Shown here piece by piece: positions 8,831 through 16,789 of a stretch of 64,000 nt of DNA; positions within the stretch are counted from its first letter, which is position 1; each line of letters starts with the position of its first letter. A model generated the notes under the pieces. That model did no database searches and was not told where the DNA came from. It saw only the letters and a program-made list of their open reading frames with translations. Source of the DNA: G965267605 sp965267605 (lineage in GTDB: Bacteria > Bacteroidota > Bacteroidia > Flavobacteriales_E > Vicingaceae); contig OZ254088.1 in assembly GCA_965267605.1 (NCBI GenBank), positions 1,860,001 through 1,924,000 of the forward strand, in the 5' to 3' direction. The position numbers and the translations under genes were made by a program.

Positions 8831-9852
8831 TACATTTTGATGGAAGCAGTACTGTTACCAAATCCTGCACGGTACATCACCATGAATTCCATACCACCAA
8901 GACCTTTGGCAGCATTGGTAAGGTCAGACAATGTGAAATCGTAGCTGGCCCCAACCGTGAAGTTCGAGTAGTTGAATCTTAACACCCCAAAGAAGGCATC
9001 TTTGAACCTGTAGTATCCACCTACACTCAACGAAACTTCATCTTTGAAACCGGTATACCTCGATTTACCCTGTAGCATGTACTTGAAATCAGAACCGATG
9101 TTCACAATGCTGTTCGGGCCTTGAGAAACAATCACCATGTTCGGGATGAACGAGTAATTAGAATTCTTGTCTGGCAAGTATTCAAACCCTCCGTGTACCA
9201 CATACTTCATCAAGAGCTTTTCTTTAGCTCCGGCAAATGATACATCCGGGGAATTCAAGTGAAACAATCCCAATCCCAAGAAAGAACGGAACTGATCATT
9301 TTTTATGTAATTCCAGTACAGTCCTGTTGAAACATCAAGCTTGCTAACGCTGGTTCCTCCTTCATTCTCTCCTGAGGGAATGTTCGTATCGAAACCTCCT
9401 CCTGTGTATTGGTTATCCCAATACAAATCAGCAAAGCTCATCGTTCTTTGAATCTGCCCTGCCTGAAATCCTAGTGTCAGGGAGTTCGTTGGTTTACCAT
9501 TCAAATACAGAGAGTATGCAGCAGAAACATTGTACTTCAGCGTTGAGAACTTCGAATCTCCAGCATCATCCTTATAGAAATTCACGCCTACCCCAACTGC
9601 ACCATTATCAATCTTATCGTCAAATATCTTAAAGTCTGCGCTTGCTGCCATCGTAGTATATGGAACAGTAATACTACCCCACTGGTTTCGATACTGTGCA
9701 ATAGCGCGAACACTCCCCGGAATAACACCTGTCATACCCGGATTGATGTTTAATGGCGAAGAATAGAACTGAGAAAAGTGAATATCACCCTGACCGCTAG
9801 CGAATAGCGTACCTAATGCAAAACAAACAACGAGTAGTCTTTTCATGATCAT
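8827..9852 (-). CDS. PorP/SprF family type IX secretion outer-membrane protein
   Basis: The 341-residue protein has a signal peptide (LFASGQ) and then the family start GDIHFSQFYSSPLNINPGMTG with YRNQWGS, followed by alternating beta strands to the end (FMVMYRAGFG). This is the ordinary barrel-only form without the charged tail seen in the protein encoded at 443-1624. The ATG at 9852 overlaps the TGA of the upstream PKD/type B gene as ATGA; a second ATG lies two codons later. The coupling suggests that the pair is a cargo and its export partner, as known for SprB and SprF. Confidence 0.93.
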   Translation of the reverse strand: MIMKRLLVVCFALGTLFASGQGDIHFSQFYSSPLNINPGMTGVIPGSVRAIAQYRNQWGSITVPYTTMAASADFKIFDDKIDNGAVGVGVNFYKDDAGDSKFSTLKYNVSAAYSLYLNGKPTNSLTLGFQAGQIQRTMSFADLYWDNQYTGGGFDTNIPSGENEGGTSVSKLDVSTGLYWNYIKNDQFRSFLGLGLFHLNSPDVSFAGAKEKLLMKYVVHGGFEYLPDKNSNYSFIPNMVIVSQGPNSIVNIGSDFKYMLQGKSRYTGFKDEVSLSVGGYYRFKDAFFGVLRFNYSNFTVGASYDFTLSDLTNAAKGLGGMEFMVMYRAGFGNSTASIKMY

Positions 9853-11864
9853 CGGATTAAAGTGACATTACCCTTCGCATCAACGGTAGTACCATTGGTA
9901 AACGTTGCTGTGAAGTAATATACGAATACTCCAGGATTTACATCCTTCCCTTTGTGCTTACCATTCCAGCCCAGCTGCTGATCTATGGTCTCAAACACAA
10001 CCTGTCCGTATCGATTGAAAACCCTGAGGTTCAATGACCTGAAACCAGAGCCACGCACGAACAGTATATCGTTCTCTCCATCACCATTAGGTGAGAAAGC
10101 ATTAGGAATTCCCCAGTCGAAGTTCACATCCACAAAGACCCAAACTGTATCTGTATCAACACAACCGTTGAGGTCAGTGTAAGTAACAATGAACGCTGTA
10201 GAATCAGGGGGATTCGCATCCGTAGTTGCACAGGTTGGACAATCAACCAATGAACTTGGACTCCATGCATAAGTTCCACCTGGAGGATTTCCATTTGCGG
10301 AAAGGGTAGCAGTAGCACCTCCCAATATTGTCTGATCAGCCCCTCCATTAACCACTGGGGCCGCATTCACAGTAATGGTTGTAGTGGTTGTATCTGATCC
10401 ATTAGGATTAAATACCACCAGTGTGGTAGTGAATACCCCGGGAGTGGCATAGCACACCTGACCTGGATTCTGAGAGTTGGATACACCCGGACTACCACCC
10501 TGGAAAGTCCACTGGTAACTGGCCGCATCGGTACTGTTATCTGAATAAGTGATACAGTTATCCTCGCATATTTCAGTTGCCGATTGTGTGATACCTGCAA
10601 TGGGTGGTCCGCACGGCTGAACAGTAATGAATGCCGTTTTCGCTATAGAATCCTGCCCGTTACCATTGCTGGCCACCAGATGTACCGTATACGTTCCGGC
10701 TACAGCATAACAGACACCCGTTGGATTCTGTGCATTAGAAGTAGTTGGCGTAGCGCCTGGGAAGTACCAGGTCCAATTCGTTGGTGTCCCAGTAGAGAGA
10801 TCAAAGAAATTGATACACTGGCCTTCGCAAAGCGTACTATCGCTTGCAGAAAAATCTGCAGACGGAGGTGGACAGTTTTGAACCGTGATGAAATTGTTCA
10901 TCGTAACGGAATCCTGCCCGTTGGCATTGGAGACGACCAACGTAACTGGATAGGTACCCGGTGTATTGTAGCATATGTTGCTCGGGTTTTGAGATGTTGA
11001 GGTATTGGGGGTGCCACCTGGGAAATACCATGTCCAGTTCGTTGGGGTGTTGGTTGATAGGTCAGTAAAGTTTATACAAGTTCCAGCGCAAAATGTAGAA
11101 TCGCTCGAAGACCAAGCTGCCGTTGGTGGAGGTCCGGAAGAAGGTTCAGATAGTTGCACACTGTCTATTGCAATGGATGGATCCGTACCAACGTCATCTG
11201 CATTGTTAACCCATCGGAAACCGATCTTGACATTGGCATTGTTGTTGGCCCCGGCAGGTAGTGCAAACGTAAATTTTATCCACCTTCCCTGGCCACCAGG
11301 ACAGGTAGTCGTTTTAGCAGGATCAGTTAACGGAGCCCAAGTGGAGCCATTGAACCATTCTACTGTTGCATTATCATTTGCTCCATCACCACCCTCTATG
11401 TAATTGAAGGACAGCGTAATGTTTGATCTTCCCGTGCAATTAATCGTAGGAGATTCCACTCTTCGATTTGTGCGCGGACTCAATTCGGTAGTACAAAACC
11501 CGGAGGGAGCTGAAGCGTCTGCGTATGCCGCACCGCAATCGCCAGTAGGACAAAAGAAACACGCCCAATTTGCGTCAGGGGTGTTGGCAATATGAAGTGA
11601 TCTGTCAGAACCACAACCTGCACCACATTGCCCTGGAGTCATCCCGTTCTCTGTTGCACTTACAAACCAGTTATTTGCTCCAGAAGTATGCGGTCCGGTA
11701 CTCGTCATAGTCCATGAGCCATTCGATCCGGTGTAACTAGTAGCAAGTTGATTTTGGTTACATCCGGTACCGAATGTCTCAGTCCAGAAATAGGTTTGAG
11801 CGGATGCCGATAATCCAGCTATAATCATCAGGGCAACACAGGAGAATCTCAAAATGAATCGCAT
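9849..11864 (-). CDS. PKD-repeat surface protein with T9SS type B sorting domain
   Basis: The 671-residue protein has a signal peptide (residues 1-22, SASAQ). A cysteine-containing jellyroll-like N-terminal domain of about 215 residues follows, with repeated Asn/Thr and the motif ITLSFNYIEGG. Three PKD modules come next from about residue 245 (SDSTFCAGTCINFTDLST and similar), then an Ig-like linker, and a type B sorting domain at residues 583-671 (PNAFSPNGDGENDILF, RVFNRYGQVVFET). It should cross the outer membrane through the type IX system. The PorP/SprF gene behind it overlaps it by four bases. The PKD modules are close in sequence to those of the 1213-residue protein, which suggests module duplication or gene conversion between the two. 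Confidence 0.93.
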   Translation of the reverse strand: MRFILRFSCVALMIIAGLSASAQTYFWTETFGTGCNQNQLATSYTGSNGSWTMTSTGPHTSGANNWFVSATENGMTPGQCGAGCGSDRSLHIANTPDANWACFFCPTGDCGAAYADASAPSGFCTTELSPRTNRRVESPTINCTGRSNITLSFNYIEGGDGANDNATVEWFNGSTWAPLTDPAKTTTCPGGQGRWIKFTFALPAGANNNANVKIGFRWVNNADDVGTDPSIAIDSVQLSEPSSGPPPTAAWSSSDSTFCAGTCINFTDLSTNTPTNWTWYFPGGTPNTSTSQNPSNICYNTPGTYPVTLVVSNANGQDSVTMNNFITVQNCPPPSADFSASDSTLCEGQCINFFDLSTGTPTNWTWYFPGATPTTSNAQNPTGVCYAVAGTYTVHLVASNGNGQDSIAKTAFITVQPCGPPIAGITQSATEICEDNCITYSDNSTDAASYQWTFQGGSPGVSNSQNPGQVCYATPGVFTTTLVVFNPNGSDTTTTTITVNAAPVVNGGADQTILGGATATLSANGNPPGGTYAWSPSSLVDCPTCATTDANPPDSTAFIVTYTDLNGCVDTDTVWVFVDVNFDWGIPNAFSPNGDGENDILFVRGSGFRSLNLRVFNRYGQVVFETIDQQLGWNGKHKGKDVNPGVFVYYFTATFTNGTTVDAKGNVTLIR

Positions 11865-11885
11865 AACGGACGTTTGATTTCAACT

Positions 11886-11893
11886 TAAAGTTA
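11886..11893 (-). promoter_or_regulatory. Possible -7 element TAACTTTA
   Basis: The minus strand reads TAACTTTA, 21 bases before the ATG of the 671-residue PKD protein, within the AT-rich 135-base divergent region. The identical TAACTTTAAG stands before the paralogous PKD gene. On the plus strand a comparable TATATTTA (11962-11969) precedes the gene at 12000. All are near-matches to TAnnTTTG. Confidence 0.3.
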
Positions 11894-11999
11894 AGCGCGA
11901 TACTTCATCAATTCAACCCGTTTTTCGTTTATTTTTTCAATTATCAAAGCTCATTATTAGTTATATTTATCTGTTTTTCAATAATTTATATACCTAATA

Positions 12000-13481
12000 A
12001 TGATACTCTTCCAAAGTCTCAATATTGCGGAGAAACGTTTCATCCTTTCCAACAATGCCCCGGTAAAACTAGATCGAAGAAGCAGGGAACTATTAACACT
12101 ACTATCCGACAAGAATGGTCAGCCTTCTGTCAAAAAAAAGGAAGACAAAGGCCTTGGTGTGCGCAGATCACGCCTCATCAACAAAGTACTAGAATCACTT
12201 AGGTTTTACCACAGAAAACGATCCCCCAGAATCAGAATGATGAATCTGTTGATAGATATTGAACTGCTGTACGACCATGGGGAGTTCAAGTTGTGCAGGA
12301 AATTCATCAACAAGGCGAAGAAGCTTGCCAATGAGTTCGAACTATGGAACCTATTGCTGATTGCCATTCAATGGGAACAATTACTGTATCGGGAAGAGGG
12401 TAAATTTCTTGACCAATCGCGGGCTGAACTGAGCAGTATACATACACATAGTAAGGAAGTACTGAACCGCATTGCTCAATCAACGGAGTTGCAGTATCAT
12501 CTATTGGACTTCCTCATCCTTTCGCGAAACAAGATTGGACCGGAGTTGAAAGAGGAGCTGGAACAGTATGAGGAGATTCTTTCTGATGCAACGTGGAACA
12601 AGGGAAATGCACCTATGACAGACCAGATTTATCGCGCTAATCTGCAAGGCATGTTCCACTTCGGAAAAGGGACCTTCGATGAGTCCCTCCAGCATTTCAC
12701 GCAAGCTTATGCCAGTCTTTGCAAATTCGATCCGCAGATGCAGCTTTTTCAAAGGGAGCACTTCATTGCCCTGAACAACCTTGTAGCGGTTAGTTCAACA
12801 CTGCAGAAATACGATGACGCTATGTCGTACATGGATATTCTCGAAAAGCAATTCGCTTCACTCCCCAAATTTGAGAGGAGTTGGTTCAACACGACAGAAC
12901 TGTATAAGCTGGCTATTTTCTACGAATTGGGCGAATACGACAGGGGTATGAAGTCGATTCCTACACTCGAACGCAGGCTCAACAACTACCTTACGGAAAT
13001 CAACCCTGTAAACTACGATTACTACGCTTACAATATCGCCCTGTTCTACCATCTATTCGACAAACCATCCAACGCTATGGAATGGATCACCAACCTGGTT
13101 AATGCCAACAGTAGCAGGCGAAAGAAAGTGCGGTCACAGATCTTCTATTATGGTCTTCTGTTCCGTCTTCTGCTCCTTTACGACATGGGCCGACTGGATA
13201 CCATTAAGTATCTCCTGGACGATACGGTTAAGTACATGCGCCAATCCCGTAAGCTAAGTGGTGCGGATCTTGCGCTTATCCAATTCTTCAAAAAAACAGT
13301 GAAATCAGGAGTATCGAGTGCGCATATTGCAGAGTTACACGACAGCCTGATCAAGTTGCAATCTGAAGCATTTACCCTTCTTCAGTTCCTAAATATTACC
13401 GCCTGGTGTGCTTCTAAACTGAGCAAGAGATCGTTGAAAGATGTATTGATCGAACAGCGCTTACAGCTGACTGAGAAATAG
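12000..13481 (+). CDS. Alpha-helical repeat (TPR-like) protein of unknown function
   Basis: The product has 493 residues with no signal peptide or membrane segment, so it is probably cytoplasmic. It is almost entirely helical, with a basic N-terminal third (RRSRLINKVLESLRFYHRKRSPR) and TPR-like helix pairs in the middle (GTFDESLQHFTQAYASL, KYDDAMSYMDILEKQ, GEYDRGMKSIPTLERR). I recognise no catalytic motif. Proteins of this size and look occur as lineage-specific families in Bacteroidota, and a protein-binding role is the most that can be inferred. The last 21 bases overlap the convergent acyl-CoA reductase gene, with no terminator between them. Confidence 0.75.
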   Translation: MILFQSLNIAEKRFILSNNAPVKLDRRSRELLTLLSDKNGQPSVKKKEDKGLGVRRSRLINKVLESLRFYHRKRSPRIRMMNLLIDIELLYDHGEFKLCRKFINKAKKLANEFELWNLLLIAIQWEQLLYREEGKFLDQSRAELSSIHTHSKEVLNRIAQSTELQYHLLDFLILSRNKIGPELKEELEQYEEILSDATWNKGNAPMTDQIYRANLQGMFHFGKGTFDESLQHFTQAYASLCKFDPQMQLFQREHFIALNNLVAVSSTLQKYDDAMSYMDILEKQFASLPKFERSWFNTTELYKLAIFYELGEYDRGMKSIPTLERRLNNYLTEINPVNYDYYAYNIALFYHLFDKPSNAMEWITNLVNANSSRRKKVRSQIFYYGLLFRLLLLYDMGRLDTIKYLLDDTVKYMRQSRKLSGADLALIQFFKKTVKSGVSSAHIAELHDSLIKLQSEAFTLLQFLNITAWCASKLSKRSLKDVLIEQRLQLTEK

Positions 13482-14507
13482 CATTGTATCCGCATTATCT
13501 GCATAATCCGTTAGTGCAGGCCGCTGGGATGCACCAAAGGGAATATCATTGTGCGACACGATACATTGCAGATCGTCTTTCATGGTCTGTAATTTCGAAG
13601 ACAGATCCTCGGAAGAGGAATAACGCTCGTAGTACAATGTGCCCACAGGAGAGAACAACCCTTCATCTTCTTTAAGGAGTAGAAAGCCATTCTCAACGAC
13701 CTGTTCCTCATTGAGTAAATAAATGGCCCGGTAGTAATCGTAATTGTTGGCATACTTGTTATGATCTATAGTCTCCTTGTGGGAGAATATCGCTCCGAAG
13801 AAACGGTCCAGATCATATTCCTCCGGTACATACAACTTGGATACGCTTCTACAACCCAATCCATAGTACGAGAAGATATCTTGCCCTAATCCCGCAAGCT
13901 CCTCATCTGTTTCATCACCATCGAGCACAGCAACAGAAGTGCGGCTCTTTCTGAAGAGATGCGGCAAGGAACCAAAATAGTATTCAAAATAGCGGTGGGC
14001 ATTGTTACTACCCGTTGCTATTACAGCATCAGCATCATTGAGTCTTTCTACCAGTTTCACTCTTTCCGAAAAACCGGGTTGAATGGTCTTCAATACCTCT
14101 AGCACATGCGTGGTAAGCATTGCATCTTCGGAAGAAGGTTTCACAATTGCCTTATGCCCTATAGCTAAAACGGAAAGCAAATCGTGGAAACCTACGAAAG
14201 GAATATTCCCCGCGAGTATTAACCCCACGGTCTTTTCCTCGGTCGGTGCTTTATAACTATCCAACCACACCTTTAACTCACCATTTGTAAGCCAAGGTGT
14301 GATGGCATCAATAGCCCTGATAATCTCCACGCGCGTGTACCAACCGTTCAGGCTTTGCGCTCGATCAAACAGTTCATTCGTTTGATCAAAGAATGCTTGA
14401 TTCAGACCATCAAGACCAGAGGATCTATCTCCAGTACTGAATTGATGGAGATAAGCGCCCAGCGTTTCGAATGCCTCAATCCGTTGATCTGTCGTTATAA
14501 TTTCCAA
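13461..14507 (-). CDS. LuxC-like acyl-CoA reductase
   Basis: The 348-residue protein belongs to the LuxC/acyl-CoA reductase branch of the aldehyde dehydrogenase superfamily. Visible are LILAGNIPFVGFHDLLSVLAIGH (cofactor region), KPSSEDAMLT, and the catalytic-cysteine segment YYGLGCRSVSKLYVP near residue 219. LuxC proteins reduce activated fatty acids to aldehydes with NADPH. No luciferase genes are present, so this is not a luminescence gene. In Bacteroidota it habitually lies next to the ferredoxin gene found here, divergent by 45 bases, whose role with it is unknown. The only possible start is TTG at 14507, because an in-frame TGA at 14529-14531 closes the frame and no ATG lies between. It overlaps the convergent gene by 21 bases. 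Confidence 0.88.
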   Translation of the reverse strand: MEIITTDQRIEAFETLGAYLHQFSTGDRSSGLDGLNQAFFDQTNELFDRAQSLNGWYTRVEIIRAIDAITPWLTNGELKVWLDSYKAPTEEKTVGLILAGNIPFVGFHDLLSVLAIGHKAIVKPSSEDAMLTTHVLEVLKTIQPGFSERVKLVERLNDADAVIATGSNNAHRYFEYYFGSLPHLFRKSRTSVAVLDGDETDEELAGLGQDIFSYYGLGCRSVSKLYVPEEYDLDRFFGAIFSHKETIDHNKYANNYDYYRAIYLLNEEQVVENGFLLLKEDEGLFSPVGTLYYERYSSSEDLSSKLQTMKDDLQCIVSHNDIPFGASQRPALTDYADNADTMLFLSQL

Positions 14508-14516
14508 TGTGCTAGC

Positions 14517-14537
14517 TATATTTGTGCGTCAAAGCTA
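14517..14537. promoter_or_regulatory. Face-to-face divergent -7 elements
   Basis: On the plus strand TATATTTG (14517-14524) lies 28 bases before the ferredoxin ATG. On the minus strand TAGCTTTG (14537 down to 14530) lies 22 bases before the TTG of the acyl-CoA reductase gene. Both match TAnnTTTG exactly and are five bases apart, so two polymerases could not occupy them together. Confidence 0.5.
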
Positions 14538-14552
14538 AGAAGTAGAGGAAAT

Positions 14553-14900
14553 ATGGCCATTATCATTACAGATGAATGTATCAATTGTGGGGCTTGCGAA
14601 CCTGAGTGCCCAAACAACGCGATATATGAGGGAAGTGAGCGGTGGAAGATCGCGGACGGAACTTCAGTGAAGGGACCATTCACCTTAATGTCTGGAGAAG
14701 CTATTGATGCAGAGGCAAGCAATGAACCGGTTTCACTGGACTACTATTACATCGTACCGGATAAGTGTACGGAGTGTAAGGGATTCCACGAAGAACCACA
14801 ATGTGCGGCTGTTTGTCCAGTTGATTGCTGTGTACCAAATGAAGATGTGGTTGAAAGTGAGGAGGAACTCTTAACCAAGAAGGCCAACCTGCACCTTTAG
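14553..14900 (+). CDS. Two-[4Fe-4S] ferredoxin
   Basis: The 115-residue protein has two cluster-binding sets. Cys9, Cys12, Cys15 and Cys19 lie in CINCGACEPECP. Cys72, Cys75, Cys84 and Cys88, with Cys92/93, lie in CTECKGFHEEPQCAAVCPVDC. The eight-residue insertion between the second and third cysteine of the second site is the pattern of Chromatium-type (Alvin) ferredoxins, which have very low-potential clusters. The frame is open further upstream, but ATG 14553 begins right at the conserved MAIIITDEC and follows a purine-rich stretch (agaagtagaggaa). It carries electrons for an unidentified partner. The divergent acyl-CoA reductase is the constant neighbour in this phylum. Confidence 0.93.
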   Translation: MAIIITDECINCGACEPECPNNAIYEGSERWKIADGTSVKGPFTLMSGEAIDAEASNEPVSLDYYYIVPDKCTECKGFHEEPQCAAVCPVDCCVPNEDVVESEEELLTKKANLHL

Positions 14901-14937
14901 ACTGGAAATAATCCAACGGATATTCCGTTTTATCTAT

Positions 14938-15843
14938 ATGAGGGAATCTTTGATCATATCTGCAATGGTCCTGCTTTGTGCATGCGCACAAGGTCAATCT
15001 CTTGATGACCTCGCCAACGAAATCCGCTCTGCTAAACAGGAGATGTTGGAGGCCAAAACAGACACAGGCCGTGCTGCGCTGAACACCACCGTATTTGAAG
15101 CATTTGGTAAAGCGTTACAAATGGATGGAGGATTCAACTACGATTTCGGAAAGGTTCCTAGCCTGGCTGATCTCAAATCACCGGATGGAAAGGTGAGGGT
15201 CATTAACTGGAATTTACCCTTAAACGATGGAACCAATCAGTATTACGGATATGTGGCAGCCAAAGGCAAGAAAGGTAAAATGCATGTTTTTCCTTTGAAG
15301 CATACCGGACAGCCACTGAAGAATCCTGAATTTGCTCGCGTGGGACTTAGCAGATGGTATGGTGCATTGTATTACGGAATAGCTGTAGCGAAGAAACGCG
15401 GCAAACGCTATTACACGCTCGTTGGGTGGGATGGGGTTGATAAGCTCACTCACAAGAAAATGGTAGATGCATTTACGGTATCACGAAATGGAGATATCGC
15501 CTTTGGGCACCCGATCTTCAGGATGGGTAAGAAATCTAAGTACAGGGTTGTATTTGAATACTCAGCAGAATACACCATGTCTATGCAGATAGCGCCTTCG
15601 GGGAAGGCCATCATCTTCGATTACCTGGATGTTCCATCTGACAAATTGAAGGGAATTCCGGAATACTACGGGCCTGGTGGCACTCAAGATGCACTGCTAC
15701 TGAAAAAAGGAAAGTGGTATTTCACTGCACACTACGAAGCGAGGAATCCGAAGTCCAAGAAGGATAAGCATTACAACGATCCTACCAAGAAGATCCGGAA
15801 ACCTAAAAACAAGGAAGCGATCAACGAGCAAGGAGCTCGTTAA
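14938..15843 (+). CDS. Conserved secreted protein of unknown function
   Basis: The 301-residue product has a signal peptide (residues 1-20, ACAQGQ). It could instead be a lipoprotein, since LLCAC stands at the end of the hydrophobic core. The body is beta-rich with many aromatic residues (RVINWNLPLNDGTNQYYGYVAAK, YTLVGWDGVDKLTHKKMVDAF, YRVVFEYSAEYTMSMQ). The C-terminus is very basic (NPKSKKDKHYND, KIRKPKNKEA). I have seen this type as an uncharacterised Bacteroidota family and cannot give a function. It lies 37 bases behind the ferredoxin gene. Its 3' end overlaps the convergent MoxR gene by 23 bases. Confidence 0.78.
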   Translation: MRESLIISAMVLLCACAQGQSLDDLANEIRSAKQEMLEAKTDTGRAALNTTVFEAFGKALQMDGGFNYDFGKVPSLADLKSPDGKVRVINWNLPLNDGTNQYYGYVAAKGKKGKMHVFPLKHTGQPLKNPEFARVGLSRWYGALYYGIAVAKKRGKRYYTLVGWDGVDKLTHKKMVDAFTVSRNGDIAFGHPIFRMGKKSKYRVVFEYSAEYTMSMQIAPSGKAIIFDYLDVPSDKLKGIPEYYGPGGTQDALLLKKGKWYFTAHYEARNPKSKKDKHYNDPTKKIRKPKNKEAINEQGAR

Positions 15844-16789
15844 TGATCTTTTCGATGGTGAAGCCTTCCGCTTCTGCCTTATAGTTCCTAACGATTCTGT
15901 GACGTAGTATTGGAGTAGCAACTGCCTTTACGTCCTCAATATCCGGAGAGTACTTACCCTGCAACAGGGCATGGCACTTGGCACCAATCAGCAGGTATTG
16001 TGAAGCTCTTGGGCCAGCTCCCCATGAAAGGAAATCGTTCACCAATTCATGGGCATGTTCCGTATGCGGTCTGGTTGAAGCACTCAATGCCACAGCATAT
16101 TCAATAACATTGTCCGCCACAGGCACCCTTCTTACCAATTGCTGATAATACAAGATCTCTTCACCTGTCATCACATTGTTGAGGGTTACTTCCTTATCCG
16201 CAGTAGTAGCCTTCACAATATCCAACTCCTCCTGCATTGTAGGATAGTCTACCCAGATATTGAACATGAACCTATCCAATTGTGCTTCCGGCAGCGGATA
16301 TGTTCCTTCCTGGTCAATGGGGTTCTGTGTTGCAAGAACAAAGAAAGGTTGATCCAACTTGTATCTTTTTCCTGAAGCTGTTACAGCTTTCTCCTGCATT
16401 GCTTCGAGTAGGGCTGCCTGGGTTTTTGGAGGTGTACGGTTGATCTCATCTGCCAAAATGATGTTCGCAAAGATGGGACCCTTCACAAACCTGAACTGAC
16501 GCTGCTCATCAAGTATCTCAGAGCCTATGATATCCGAAGGCATCAAGTCGGGCGTAAACTGAATTCTGTTAAACGACAATCCAAGTGAATCAGCTATCGT
16601 GTTCACCAAAAGTGTCTTTGCTAGCCCAGGAACACCAACAAGCAAGCAATGGCCGCCACTAAATATGGAGATAAGCACGTCTTTCACCACCTGCTCTTGT
16701 CCAACTATTACTTTCCCGATTTCAGCCTTTAATCCCTGATACTTTGATACAAAAGCATCTACGGCTTCCTTGTCTGATCCAAAATTCAC
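15821..16789 (-). CDS. MoxR family AAA+ ATPase
   Basis: The 322-residue protein is a typical MoxR ATPase. It has Walker A GVPGLAKT at residues 52-59, Walker B ILADEINR near 115, the sensor segment VLATQNPIDQEGTYPLPEAQLDRF, and the C-terminal lid domain. MoxR proteins act as chaperones, usually with von Willebrand factor A proteins encoded next to them; no such gene lies within the window on this side. Translation starts at GTG 16789, which overlaps the TGA of the preceding PPIase gene (GTGA). It is the last gene of the guaB-PPIase operon. Confidence 0.93.
   Translation of the reverse strand: MNFGSDKEAVDAFVSKYQGLKAEIGKVIVGQEQVVKDVLISIFSGGHCLLVGVPGLAKTLLVNTIADSLGLSFNRIQFTPDLMPSDIIGSEILDEQRQFRFVKGPIFANIILADEINRTPPKTQAALLEAMQEKAVTASGKRYKLDQPFFVLATQNPIDQEGTYPLPEAQLDRFMFNIWVDYPTMQEELDIVKATTADKEVTLNNVMTGEEILYYQQLVRRVPVADNVIEYAVALSASTRPHTEHAHELVNDFLSWGAGPRASQYLLIGAKCHALLQGKYSPDIEDVKAVATPILRHRIVRNYKAEAEGFTIEKIINELLAR

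Noticed and set aside
13461..14900. Evidence for bioluminescence from the LuxC-like gene
   Set aside because: No luciferase (luxAB), luxD or luxE is nearby, and this reductase/ferredoxin pair is common in non-luminous Bacteroidota.
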